Below, piece after piece: positions 1 to 5,214 of a DNA stretch of 8,799 nucleotides. Origin of the DNA: CAYHWW01 sp964360145 (GTDB lineage: Bacteria; Bdellovibrionota; UBA1018; CAYHWW01); NCBI GenBank assembly GCA_964360145.1, contig CAYHWW010000143.1:1-8799 (forward strand). Reading direction: 5' to 3'. The position numbers and the translations under genes are program-made. Each line of letters starts with the position of its first letter. The first letter of the stretch is position 1. The notes beneath the pieces are model-generated. The model made no database searches. It was not told the DNA's origin and saw only the letters and a list, made by a program, of their open reading frames with translations.

Positions 1-2
1 CC

Positions 3-260
3 AAGAAAGGCAAAGCCAAAGGCCAGTTCTGGGAAAAACTAGCCTTCACCCGCATTATCACTTGGGGCAAAGACCAGCGTATTATGGAGCGCTACATCCA
101 CATTAATGCTCAAGAATCTCGTCTGGGCCATTGGGCCCGCGACATCATCCACACTGAGCTCATAGCAATGGAGGCGAAAGCACGCGCTTGGACTCGCTCT
201 ATGAAAGAGCAAGGTCAGGTCTTCGAAATCGGAGCCCAGGGCGTGAGGCGCGTAGGCTGA
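3..260 (+). CDS. Y1 / REP-associated tyrosine transposase (RAYT-like), C-terminal part
   Basis: An open frame enters from the left edge and runs 85 codons to a TGA at 258-260. It is a partial gene because the window cuts it, not because it is visibly broken. The stretch FWEKLAFTRIITWGKDQRI followed by a helix with Asn and Glu (HINAQES) resembles the tail of IS200-like Y1 transposases of the REP-associated type. These often end in a basic segment, FW-x4-F-(T/S)-R-(I/L)-(I/V), before an N-x-x-E helix. The catalytic HUH motif and the tyrosine would lie upstream of the window and cannot be checked. RAYT enzymes are single-strand nucleases thought to move REP/REPIN palindromes headed by GTAG. Such palindromes lie about 200 bases downstream here, which supports the call. 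The last ~25 residues are lower-complexity and basic. The alternative is an ordinary IS200/IS605-like TnpA, or an unrelated basic protein. Confidence 0.55.
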   Translation, partial: KKGKAKGQFWEKLAFTRIITWGKDQRIMERYIHINAQESRLGHWARDIIHTELIAMEAKARAWTRSMKEQGQVFEIGAQGVRRVG

Positions 261-266
261 GCGCCT

Positions 267-459
267 TCAGAGACTCCGGCGCAAGCCCACATGGGTTTGT
301 TCGAAACCCAAGCCTTTGTAGAAACCTATGGCATTTTCGCGCCACGGGTTCGTTGTTAGCTGCACAAGCCCACAACCCTCAGCTCGCGCCAGATCCATGG
401 CATGGGCCATGAGTTCTTTTCCAAGGCCCTGGCCCCGGTGTGATGAGGCACCGCTTAGC
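267..459 (-). pseudogene. GNAT N-acetyltransferase, truncated: only the C-terminal acetyl-CoA-binding half remains
   Basis: On the minus strand the residues HRGQGLGKELMAHAMDLARA match GNAT motif A, the R-G-x-G-x-(G/A) pyrophosphate loop for acetyl-CoA. They are followed by a strand (CGLVQLTTNP) and motif B (N-A-I-G-F-Y-x-x-L-G-F-E), ending normally at LRRSL with TGA at 269-267. A complete single-domain GNAT has ~140-170 residues. Here only about 60 recognisable residues remain. N-terminal to SSHRGQG the open frame continues (to 575) but encodes sequence made by the palindromic repeat element, with no GNAT beta1-beta4 region. The missing half is not found on the far side of the repeats either. 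I therefore read this as a remnant left after insertion and/or deletion, with substrate unknown. It converges with the transposase gene, 6 bases separating the two stop codons. Confidence 0.7.
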
Positions 460-649
460 GTAGGCTCGGTCTTTTGCCGGGGAGCTTCGTTGCTGGCGTT
501 CGCTACGCATCCTGCTCCGCGACAGCTGCGCTGACCGGTTTTTGGGCTCGTGCCCAAAAACCCTCGTGGCTCCACGCGACGGGCATGAGCCCGTCTTGGT
601 CGCTCACTCGTCGTCGCGCCTCGCTCCCCGGCAAAAGCCCTTCGCCTAC
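460..649. repeat. REPIN/MITE-like element: two inverted GTAG-headed repeats bounding 190 bp
   Basis: The left unit on the plus strand reads GTAGGC at 460-465, then CTTTTGCCGGGGAGC at 471-485. The right unit is its inverse: GCTCCCCGGCAAAAG at 623-637, then GCCTAC at 644-649. The 15-bp arms are perfect inverted copies, and the outer GTAG/CTAC tetranucleotides sit 8-9 bases outside the TTTTGCC core. Between them lie two further perfect hairpins: an 11-bp stem with TCGT loop (537-547/552-562) and a 7-bp stem with ATGA loop (578-584/589-595). A GTAG foot followed by a palindrome, in inverted pairs, is the known form of REP doublets (REPINs/BIMEs) mobilised by RAYT transposases. The element is longer than typical REPINs and could equally be a small MITE. 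The open frames crossing it have no recognisable protein features. Confidence 0.6.
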
Positions 650-651
650 TC

Positions 652-689
652 GTAGAGTTTGTTTTGCCGTCGCGCTTGCTGGCAAAGGA
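652..689 (+). repeat. third GTAG-headed REP-like unit, direct orientation
   Basis: GTAG at 652-655 is followed after 6 bases by TTTTGCCG at 662-669 and then CTTGCTGGCAAA. The arms TTTGCC (663-668) and GGCAAA pair as a hairpin around a ~12-base loop. The same order, GTAG - spacer - TTTTGCCG, occurs in the unit starting at 460 (8-base spacer) and in the inverted unit starting at 649 (9-base spacer). Its GTAG lies only two bases beyond the CTAC of the inverted unit (CTAC-TC-GTAG). It lies just past the end of the outer-membrane gene, but no T-run follows on either strand, so I do not call it an intrinsic terminator. Confidence 0.5.
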
Positions 690-711
690 TCGCGTCTATT
701 CTGGGACTATG

Positions 712-1842
712 TCAAATCTCCGCGGCTAGCCGCAGCCCCACGCGTCGATCTTGGTGCATGCCCGCGGTGGTGCCCAGCTCCTCGCCCCAGGTGGCGATGT
801 CCGCCCGGAATACGGGGAACACGAAGCCAAAGCCGCCGCCGGGGTAGCCTTGGTGCACGCCGGCGCGCACATGGAGCCATTTACGCAGCTGGGTTTCGCC
901 GCCGAAGTGCACTTTTTTTCCGAGGGAGGAACGGTAGGGGTGGCTGCCCAGGTCGGTGAATTCCACGGCGAAGAAATTGTTCTTCATGATCCACACGTCA
1001 GGGAAGTCCGCGCGGACGCCCATGTTGGCAGTGCGGGAATTCCGCGGCGGGTGTTCGCCGGCGTCTTTGGCAATGAGTTTTGTTTGCACCAAAGTGTACG
1101 TGGATTGGGCCAGATTATTTAGGGAAAGCCCCGCTGAGAACCGAGCGTAGGAGAGCTCCCACGGTATTTTGTAGAAGGCGCCGATGTCCCCATCGGCGCC
1201 GATGCCTTCGGTGCCCAGGGTTTTCAGGCCCAGTTTATTGCCGCTGGAAATGAGATCGAGGGCCACGACGCGGCGATCCACCGCCACGCGGTAAGAGAGG
1301 TGCAAGTTAACACCCACGCTCAAGGCGCCATCCAGCATGCGGTAGGCGATGCCCGCATGGGGGCCTGCGTCCACATAGGTTTGGGAATCCACCGAGGTGT
1401 CGAAGTGGGGGAGGACGTTGATTTGGGTATTGAATAAAAAGCCCGCGGCGAAGGCTAATCTCTCGCTGAAAAACTCCGCGCTGTAGCCGGCGATGAGAAG
1501 GCTGACGCGACCATGGAGGTTTTCGCCCACGAGAGGGGCGATGGTGGAGACGACCTCCGCGCCGGAGCCTTTCACTTTCGTCACGTCACCGATGCTGGTG
1601 ATGAGCCTGGGGTTGAAAGCCAATGTGAGGTCGATGAGGGAGAATTTGCCTTCTTCCACAGCTGCGTGGCGGGCGGGGTTGCCGAACAGCGCGTCAGCAT
1701 ACTCGCCGGTGGTCACCCAGGTGCCGCCCAGGGAGTAGGACCTTAAGCTGCGATAGGTGTGGATGATCTCATTGTTCGCCTCCGCGGCAGGGGCCGCCAA
1801 TGCCAAGCATAGGATGAGGATGGAGCGACGCGTGAAAAACAT
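712..1842 (-). CDS. outer-membrane beta-barrel protein (PorV/TraF-like or OmpP1-like), secreted
   Basis: The 376-residue product begins with a Sec signal peptide: FTRR, a hydrophobic run ILILCLALAAPAA, and probable cleavage after AEA. The mature part opens with RSYSLGGTWVTTG...ALFGNPA. This pattern of early S-x-G-G-x and G-N-P-A is typical of PorV/TraF_2/UPF0164-type barrels. The rest alternates short amphipathic strands with Gly/Asn turns. There are recurrent aromatic-ended strands near the end (FGGETQLRKWLHVRAGVHQG) and a C-terminal RVGLRLAAEI strand. I chose the ATG at 1842 because a weak GAG-containing ribosome site precedes it. A TTG at 1854 would overlap the previous stop as TTGA and lengthens the product by four residues. 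The start lies 8 bases after the lipoprotein stop, so the two are probably coupled and may work together at the outer membrane. The exact role is unknown. Confidence 0.7.
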   Translation of the reverse strand: MFFTRRSILILCLALAAPAAEANNEIIHTYRSLRSYSLGGTWVTTGEYADALFGNPARHAAVEEGKFSLIDLTLAFNPRLITSIGDVTKVKGSGAEVVSTIAPLVGENLHGRVSLLIAGYSAEFFSERLAFAAGFLFNTQINVLPHFDTSVDSQTYVDAGPHAGIAYRMLDGALSVGVNLHLSYRVAVDRRVVALDLISSGNKLGLKTLGTEGIGADGDIGAFYKIPWELSYARFSAGLSLNNLAQSTYTLVQTKLIAKDAGEHPPRNSRTANMGVRADFPDVWIMKNNFFAVEFTDLGSHPYRSSLGKKVHFGGETQLRKWLHVRAGVHQGYPGGGFGFVFPVFRADIATWGEELGTTAGMHQDRRVGLRLAAEI

Positions 1843-1850
1843 GGGCGTTC

Positions 1851-2579
1851 TCAATTGGCTGGAACCACGTTGTTGCGCACGTAGTAGCGCACGGCGTCGG
1901 CCGAGGCCAGCCCCGCGAAGGTGCTGTTGAGGGACGCCGCCAAGTCTTTCAAGCCGGGCAGGTTGATGCTGGATGCATCGCCCGCCATGATGATCACAGT
2001 GTTTTTGAACTCCGTGGCATCGGCGTCGCTCATGCCCGCGGCGGTGCAGGCAGCCACGGAGGTGCAGCTGGCTTCCAGCGAGATGTCATTACGCACCAGG
2101 TTGGTACGGTCGCCAGCAGCCCTTGCGGCGATGATGGCAAGTTTTGTGATGTTGCCCACAAGGGAGGCATAAGCACGGCGGTTAGACGTCGCGATGTTGC
2201 GGAATGTGTCAGCACCTTGGGTGATCTGTGTATATTTAGACAGGCTGTAGGGCAGGAGACGGCGGGCCAGGCGGCCCACCAGGCTAAAGTCGCTTCCAGA
2301 GCTCGTGGTGTAGCCTGCCACCGTTGCGCCGATATTTTCGAGGGTGGCGCCGGCAACACAGAGGTGCGCCCAACCCAAGGTGAAGCGTTGGTTATCATCC
2401 TGGGGCGTAATATTGGCCAGGCGGTCCCTGGCGGTGACGCAATCACCGCCATCCGCATCGTAGCGGGCCTTCTCAATGGCATCGAGACGATCGTCAGAGT
2501 CGTCGATGGCGCCGTACATATTGCAGCCCATGGTGAAGAGTAAAATCAGTGGAAGCTTACGCAGTGTCGCGGTCTGCAT
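1851..2579 (-). CDS. predicted lipoprotein of unknown function, TPR-like N-terminal part
   Basis: The 242-residue product starts MQTATLRKLPLILLFTMGCN: a basic n-region, a hydrophobic core and a lipobox-like F-T-M-G-C with Cys19 as the probable lipidated residue. The -3 residue is Thr rather than Leu, so the lipobox is not ideal. Residues 30-75 (DAIEKARYDADGGDCVTARD ... LGWAHLCVAGATL) look like one or two helical TPR-type hairpins with paired cysteines. Two further cysteines lie near EASCTSVAAC, so periplasmic disulfides are possible. The rest is predicted mostly helical with Ala/Ser-rich segments. The ATG overlaps the coaE stop by one base (TGATG), and the barrel gene follows 8 bases after this stop. 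A lipoprotein plus barrel pair suggests an outer-membrane assembly or export complex, but I do not recognise a named family. Confidence 0.65.
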   Translation of the reverse strand: MQTATLRKLPLILLFTMGCNMYGAIDDSDDRLDAIEKARYDADGGDCVTARDRLANITPQDDNQRFTLGWAHLCVAGATLENIGATVAGYTTSSGSDFSLVGRLARRLLPYSLSKYTQITQGADTFRNIATSNRRAYASLVGNITKLAIIAARAAGDRTNLVRNDISLEASCTSVAACTAAGMSDADATEFKNTVIIMAGDASSINLPGLKDLAASLNSTFAGLASADAVRYYVRNNVVPAN

Positions 2580-3193
2580 CAGAAATGTCCCCCTAGAATC
2601 TCCCGCAGTATCACAGCAGCTTGGGCTTCAAGATCGCTGGTGGTGCCTTTGTTGTCGAGCACCCAGCGGCAGGCCTCGGCCTTGCGTTCCTGCGGAAGTT
2701 GCGCCGCCATCATCCGCGTGGCGAGATCCTCTGTCAATCCAGGCCGTTGCAGCAGGCGCTGTTTCTGCTGAGCGGCGGGGGCGGTCACGCAGATGACTGC
2801 GTCTAACTCCTCAATGCGGTGGGCCTCCACGAGGAGGGCCGCATCATAAAAGACGACGCGGTGGCCGCGGTCATGGCATTCTTTCCATTGGCGGCGGCTT
2901 TCCGTGGCGATGGCAGGGTGGAGGATTTCCTCTAGGCGCTTGCGGCGGGCGGGGTCAGAGAAGATAAGTTCCTTCAGGGCTGCCCGGTCAAGATGGTCGT
3001 CTTTTTGGATGACCGCGGCGCCGAATTCTTTTTTGATGGCGGCCAGCGCCGGTTGTCCAGGCTCCACCACTTGGCGGCTCACTTCATCGGCATCTATGAC
3101 GGGGAACCCCAGCTTACGGAAGTAAGTAGAGAGCGTGGATTTGCCGCAGGCGACATTGCCGGTGATCCCGATGATGACGGGTGGGGTGCTCAC
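2579..3193 (-). CDS. coaE: dephospho-CoA kinase
   Basis: CoaE phosphorylates the ribose 3'-hydroxyl of dephospho-CoA, the last step of CoA synthesis, in the cytoplasm. The 204-residue product has the family length. Visible motifs: P-loop GNVACGKST (12-20), the D-A-D substrate motif (34-36) after FPVI, HPAI in the lid/CoA region, FYDAALLVEA (family P-L-L-F-E position, here A-L-L-V-E), VICVTAP, and QRPGLTEDLATRMMAAQLPQ with the conserved R-x(2-3)-A-Q. It ends with the usual WVLDNKGT (family V-I-x-N-x-G). It starts with GTG at 3193, whose first bases overlap the mazG stop as GTGA, so it is translationally coupled to mazG. Its own stop overlaps the lipoprotein ATG. The Pro-to-Ala change in the PLLFE-like motif is a small departure; function is probably intact. 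Confidence 0.95.
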   Translation of the reverse strand: MSTPPVIIGITGNVACGKSTLSTYFRKLGFPVIDADEVSRQVVEPGQPALAAIKKEFGAAVIQKDDHLDRAALKELIFSDPARRKRLEEILHPAIATESRRQWKECHDRGHRVVFYDAALLVEAHRIEELDAVICVTAPAAQQKQRLLQRPGLTEDLATRMMAAQLPQERKAEACRWVLDNKGTTSDLEAQAAVILREILGGHF

Positions 3194-4140
3194 TCCTGCC
3201 CCTTCATTTGGGTCTTGGCCCAGTTCCAGGCCTCATCCAGCAGCAGTTCTGAGGCATCCACCATGGAGACGCCACGCTCCCGGAACCATTCTTCCACTTT
3301 ATCGAAGCGCGCCTCAAAACGAGCCACGGCCTTGCGGTGGGCATCTTCAGGGTGCACCTTGTTCCAGCGCGCCACGTTGCAAAGGGAGAAAATGACGTCG
3401 CCCAGCTCGTGTTCCAGGGCTTTGGGGTCGCCGCTCGCAATGGCCTCTTTGAGTTCCCGGATCTCTTCGTCGAGCTTCAAGAGGACGTCTTCTTTGCGCT
3501 TCCAGTCAAAACCTAAGCGGCCGGCTTTGTCTGATACGCGCTCCCCGCGCTGCAGGGAGGGCAAGTTTTTTGGCACTCCCAGACCTGGGGTGGCCGCGGC
3601 ACCCTTTTTTTCTTTTTCTTTCTTTTTGATCTGCTCCCAGTTGCTGAGCACCTGGTCAGAACCCGACACAGTGATTTCGCCGAAGACATGGGGGTGGCGG
3701 GAGACGAGCTTGCGGGCCATGAATTCCGCCACGTCACCGAAGTGAAACTCACCACGCTCCCAGCAGAGCTGGCTGTGGAGCACGACCTGCAACAGCAAAT
3801 CACCCAGTTCTTCTTTGAGGTGGATTTGGTCTTCCGGCGTGAAGGCGCCGTCGGCGGGCACTTCAGATTCCAGTGAGGCGGCTTTGGCCACGGCCTTGGG
3901 GTCCCGGGTGCTCTGGTAGCGGTCCAGCACTTCGAGCACTTCGCAGGCTTCTTCCATGAGATAGGGGCGGAGAGTCAGGTGATTTTGTTCCCGATCCCAG
4001 GGACAGCCCTTGGGGCCTCGCAACCGCGCAACAAGCGCCAGGGCGTAGCGGGTTTGTTCCAACATATCGTCCAAGGCGCGGAAGCGGTCTTGGAGGGCTG
4101 GCGGGGTGTCGCTGGGGAAGAGGGTCTGTTTGAGGTCCAT
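3190..4140 (-). CDS. mazG: nucleoside triphosphate pyrophosphohydrolase MazG, two-domain
   Basis: MazG hydrolyses NTPs and dNTPs to the monophosphate and pyrophosphate, clearing damaged nucleotides. Numbered from the ATG at 4140 (316 residues), the N-terminal domain shows GCPWDREQ (45-52), the metal-binding helix EEACE (63-67) and ELGD (111-114). Then come RHPHVFGE and WEQIKKKEKEKKG (168-180), GVPKNLPSL, and GFDW opening the second domain with EEIRE (225-229) and ELGD (245-248). These are the expected order and residues of E. coli-type MazG (263 residues). The extra length is mainly a ~25-residue insertion between EEACE and ELGD in domain 1, plus a longer C-terminus. A TTG at 4170 would add ten residues but has no better ribosome site. 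The gene follows the wHTH gene by 63 bases and overlaps coaE by four. An A-AAA-AAG run lies between the domains. Confidence 0.93.
   Translation of the reverse strand: MDLKQTLFPSDTPPALQDRFRALDDMLEQTRYALALVARLRGPKGCPWDREQNHLTLRPYLMEEACEVLEVLDRYQSTRDPKAVAKAASLESEVPADGAFTPEDQIHLKEELGDLLLQVVLHSQLCWERGEFHFGDVAEFMARKLVSRHPHVFGEITVSGSDQVLSNWEQIKKKEKEKKGAAATPGLGVPKNLPSLQRGERVSDKAGRLGFDWKRKEDVLLKLDEEIRELKEAIASGDPKALEHELGDVIFSLCNVARWNKVHPEDAHRKAVARFEARFDKVEEWFRERGVSMVDASELLLDEAWNWAKTQMKGQE
3604..3610 (-). other. A-AAA-AAG slippery heptamer in mazG (possible -1 frameshift)
   Basis: On the coding strand the codons read GAA AAA AAG GGT, so A-AAA-AAG lies in the exact zero-frame register used in dnaX-type -1 frameshifting. 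The next bases can form GGGTG-ccgcggc-CACCC, a 5-bp stem with no spacer. A -1 shift would add 32 residues and stop at the TGA at 3508-3506. The product would be about 211 residues carrying only the N-terminal MazG domain. The run of seven A also permits transcriptional slippage. There is no close upstream Shine-Dalgarno sequence, and Lys-rich linkers give such runs by chance, so function is inferred only. Confidence 0.3.
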
Positions 4141-4203
4141 GGCCCTGGTTCTAGCTTGGGCTTGGCTCAAACGTCGAGTGGGGATCTGGGGGTTAGATGG
4201 CGC

Positions 4204-4533
4204 TCATAGAGGTTTGCCGGCGCGACGGGGGCGTTTCCGTTCCATGAAGTATGCTTTGCGCTCTGAGTCAGGCAGGTACTCGAGACCCTTTTTTAATAGC
4301 GCCCGCAGCTCTTGGCGGAAAGGGTAGCGGGGGTTCCAAAGATAAAGGCGAGTGCGGCCCTTGAGTTGGCTGACCAAGATTCCCGCACGTTCCAGTTTCT
4401 GCAGCTGTTTCTGCACCATATTTACGGGGATATTGAAGTTTTTAGCTATGGACTGTGCATACCCCTCCTCAAAGGCGGCTAAATAGAGGAGGACTTTCTC
4501 AGCGCTGCTGTTGCCGAAGAGGTTATCGAACAT
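4204..4533 (-). CDS. winged helix-turn-helix transcriptional regulator, small
   Basis: The 109-residue cytoplasmic protein opens with MFDNLFGNSSAEKVLLYLAA. The HTH follows at about residues 24-50 (EGYAQSIAKNFNIPVNMVQK, then QLQKLERAGILV), with recognition helix around VNMVQKQLQKLE. A beta-wing SQLKGRTRLYLWNP follows, then a basic tail (ERKRPRRAGKPL). This matches small MarR/ArsR-like regulators with the pattern LFG..AEKVLLYL ... GRTR-Y-NP. No ligand- or metal-binding cysteines are seen, so the signal is unknown. It heads the minus-strand gene string (mazG, coaE, lipoprotein, barrel) and faces ybeY. A strong inverted repeat starts 11 bases upstream of its ATG and touches its -10 box, so autoregulation is likely. 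Its ATG sits 7 bases after a perfect TATAAT with no ribosome site. Confidence 0.85.
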   Translation of the reverse strand: MFDNLFGNSSAEKVLLYLAAFEEGYAQSIAKNFNIPVNMVQKQLQKLERAGILVSQLKGRTRLYLWNPRYPFRQELRALLKKGLEYLPDSERKAYFMERKRPRRAGKPL

Positions 4534-4540
4534 ACTGAGT

Positions 4541-4546
4541 ATTATA
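4541..4546 (-). promoter_or_regulatory. -10 box TATAAT of the wHTH gene, probably leaderless
   Basis: The minus strand reads TATAAT-ACTCAGT-ATG. With 7 bases between the -10 box and the start codon, transcription would begin at or next to the A of the ATG. No good -35 TTGACA is present; TAGTGA lies at about the right distance, inside the operator region. The box is an exact consensus match. Confidence 0.6.
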
Positions 4547-4584
4547 ACCTAAATAATAGGTATCACTACCTATTATTTAGGTTA
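4545..4584. promoter_or_regulatory. tandem operator: two ACCT-N7-AGGT sites forming an 18-bp perfect inverted repeat
   Basis: Bases 4545-4562 and 4567-4584 are perfect inverted complements around a 4-base TCAC. Each arm also contains its own near-palindrome ACCT-N7-AGGT (4547-4561, spacer AAATAAT; 4568-4582, spacer ATTATTT). The two centres (4554 and 4575) are 21 bp apart, two helical turns, so two regulator dimers would bind the same DNA face. The site abuts the wHTH -10 box and lies in the divergent region before ybeY. It is most likely the operator of the wHTH protein. A hairpin terminator is less likely because no coding region ends here and there is no T-run. Confidence 0.75.
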
Positions 4585-4642
4585 ATGACGCATGGATGAG
4601 CTGCGTGCATCTACTAGAAAGTAGTCGATAGGGACTAGTTTT

Positions 4643-4651
4643 TGGTAGATT
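4643..4651 (+). promoter_or_regulatory. candidate extended -10 (TGG-TAGATT) of ybeY
   Basis: TGG-TAGATT is followed by 8 bases (GGCGGGAC) and the ybeY ATG. It matches four of six -10 positions plus the TGn extension. The GGCGGG between could also serve as a weak ribosome site for a longer transcript starting near the operator (TATTAT at 4571-4576), so this call is tentative. Confidence 0.3.
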
Positions 4652-4659
4652 GGCGGGAC

Positions 4660-5172
4660 ATGACCCGACGGACATCAAAGAAACTCACTGATCTCCTTAC
4701 CATCACCGGCACTCCCGCAGGTTGGCCCGCGCGGGCCCTAGTCAAGCGCCTGTTGAAGGAAGCCCAGGCCCAGAAATTGGTCCCCGGCGGTGTGCCGCTA
4801 GCGTTATCCGTAAGTTTCGTCAGCGCCGCCGAGATGACAAAGCTCAACAAGCGCTACCGCGGCAAAGCCACACCCACGGACGTATTGAGTTTCGAGGTAG
4901 CCGAGTCGCAGATTAGCGGGACGCCCCTGATTCTGGGTGACATGGTCATTTGCATCCCCGTGCTCGAAGGCCAGGCGCGTGCGCAGGGCCACCGCGCTCG
5001 CCACGAGCTTGCGGTGCTTCTGGTCCACGGTTTTTTGCATCTCTTGGGCTATGACCATGAGCGGAGCAGGGGGGCGACCCTCCTTCAGGCTCGGGCGGAG
5101 CGTAAGCTCTTGGACGCCATGGGGTTCAAAGGCACCGCCGCAGGCCTCATCAGCCGGACCTCATCGAAGTAG
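4660..5172 (+). CDS. ybeY: endoribonuclease YbeY (16S rRNA maturation)
   Basis: YbeY is a zinc-dependent RNase needed for 16S rRNA 3'-end processing and ribosome quality control. From the ATG at 4660 the product has 170 residues, normal to slightly long for the family. Signature parts: a variable N-terminus, VSFVSAAEMTKLNKRYRGKATPTDVLSF (about 52-78; family L-N-x-x-Y-R-x-K-x-x-P-T-D-V-L-S-F), GDMVIC, and the metal triad H-x3-H-x5-H in HGFLHLLGYDH (His123, His127, His133). The helix QARAERKLLDAMGF follows. An in-frame TTG at 4642 would add six residues, but the ATG has GGCGGG just upstream and starts with the usual basic segment. prfB follows after 42 bases, so the two translation genes are probably cotranscribed. 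The gene is divergent from the wHTH gene and shares its operator-containing region. Confidence 0.95.
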   Translation: MTRRTSKKLTDLLTITGTPAGWPARALVKRLLKEAQAQKLVPGGVPLALSVSFVSAAEMTKLNKRYRGKATPTDVLSFEVAESQISGTPLILGDMVICIPVLEGQARAQGHRARHELAVLLVHGFLHLLGYDHERSRGATLLQARAERKLLDAMGFKGTAAGLISRTSSK

Positions 5173-5214
5173 AATCCCCTAGCTTCGAAAGCGCACGCGG
5201 GTTAATTCTGATTC

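Noticed and set aside
246..266. AGGCGC/GCGCCT hairpin between the convergent transposase and GNAT stops as a terminator
   Set aside because: A 6-bp stem with a 9-base loop and no T-run on either side is too weak to call. It also contains GTAGGC, but no TTTTGCC core follows as in the repeat units.
474..959. Open frames crossing the repeat cluster on both strands (also 503-685)
   Set aside because: They are made of palindromic, GC-rich repeat sequence and the antisense of the barrel gene, with no protein motif.
4141..4170. TTG start giving a 326-residue MazG
   Set aside because: No ribosome site precedes the TTG, and the added ten residues are not part of the MazG fold. The ATG at 4140 is preferred, though not proven.
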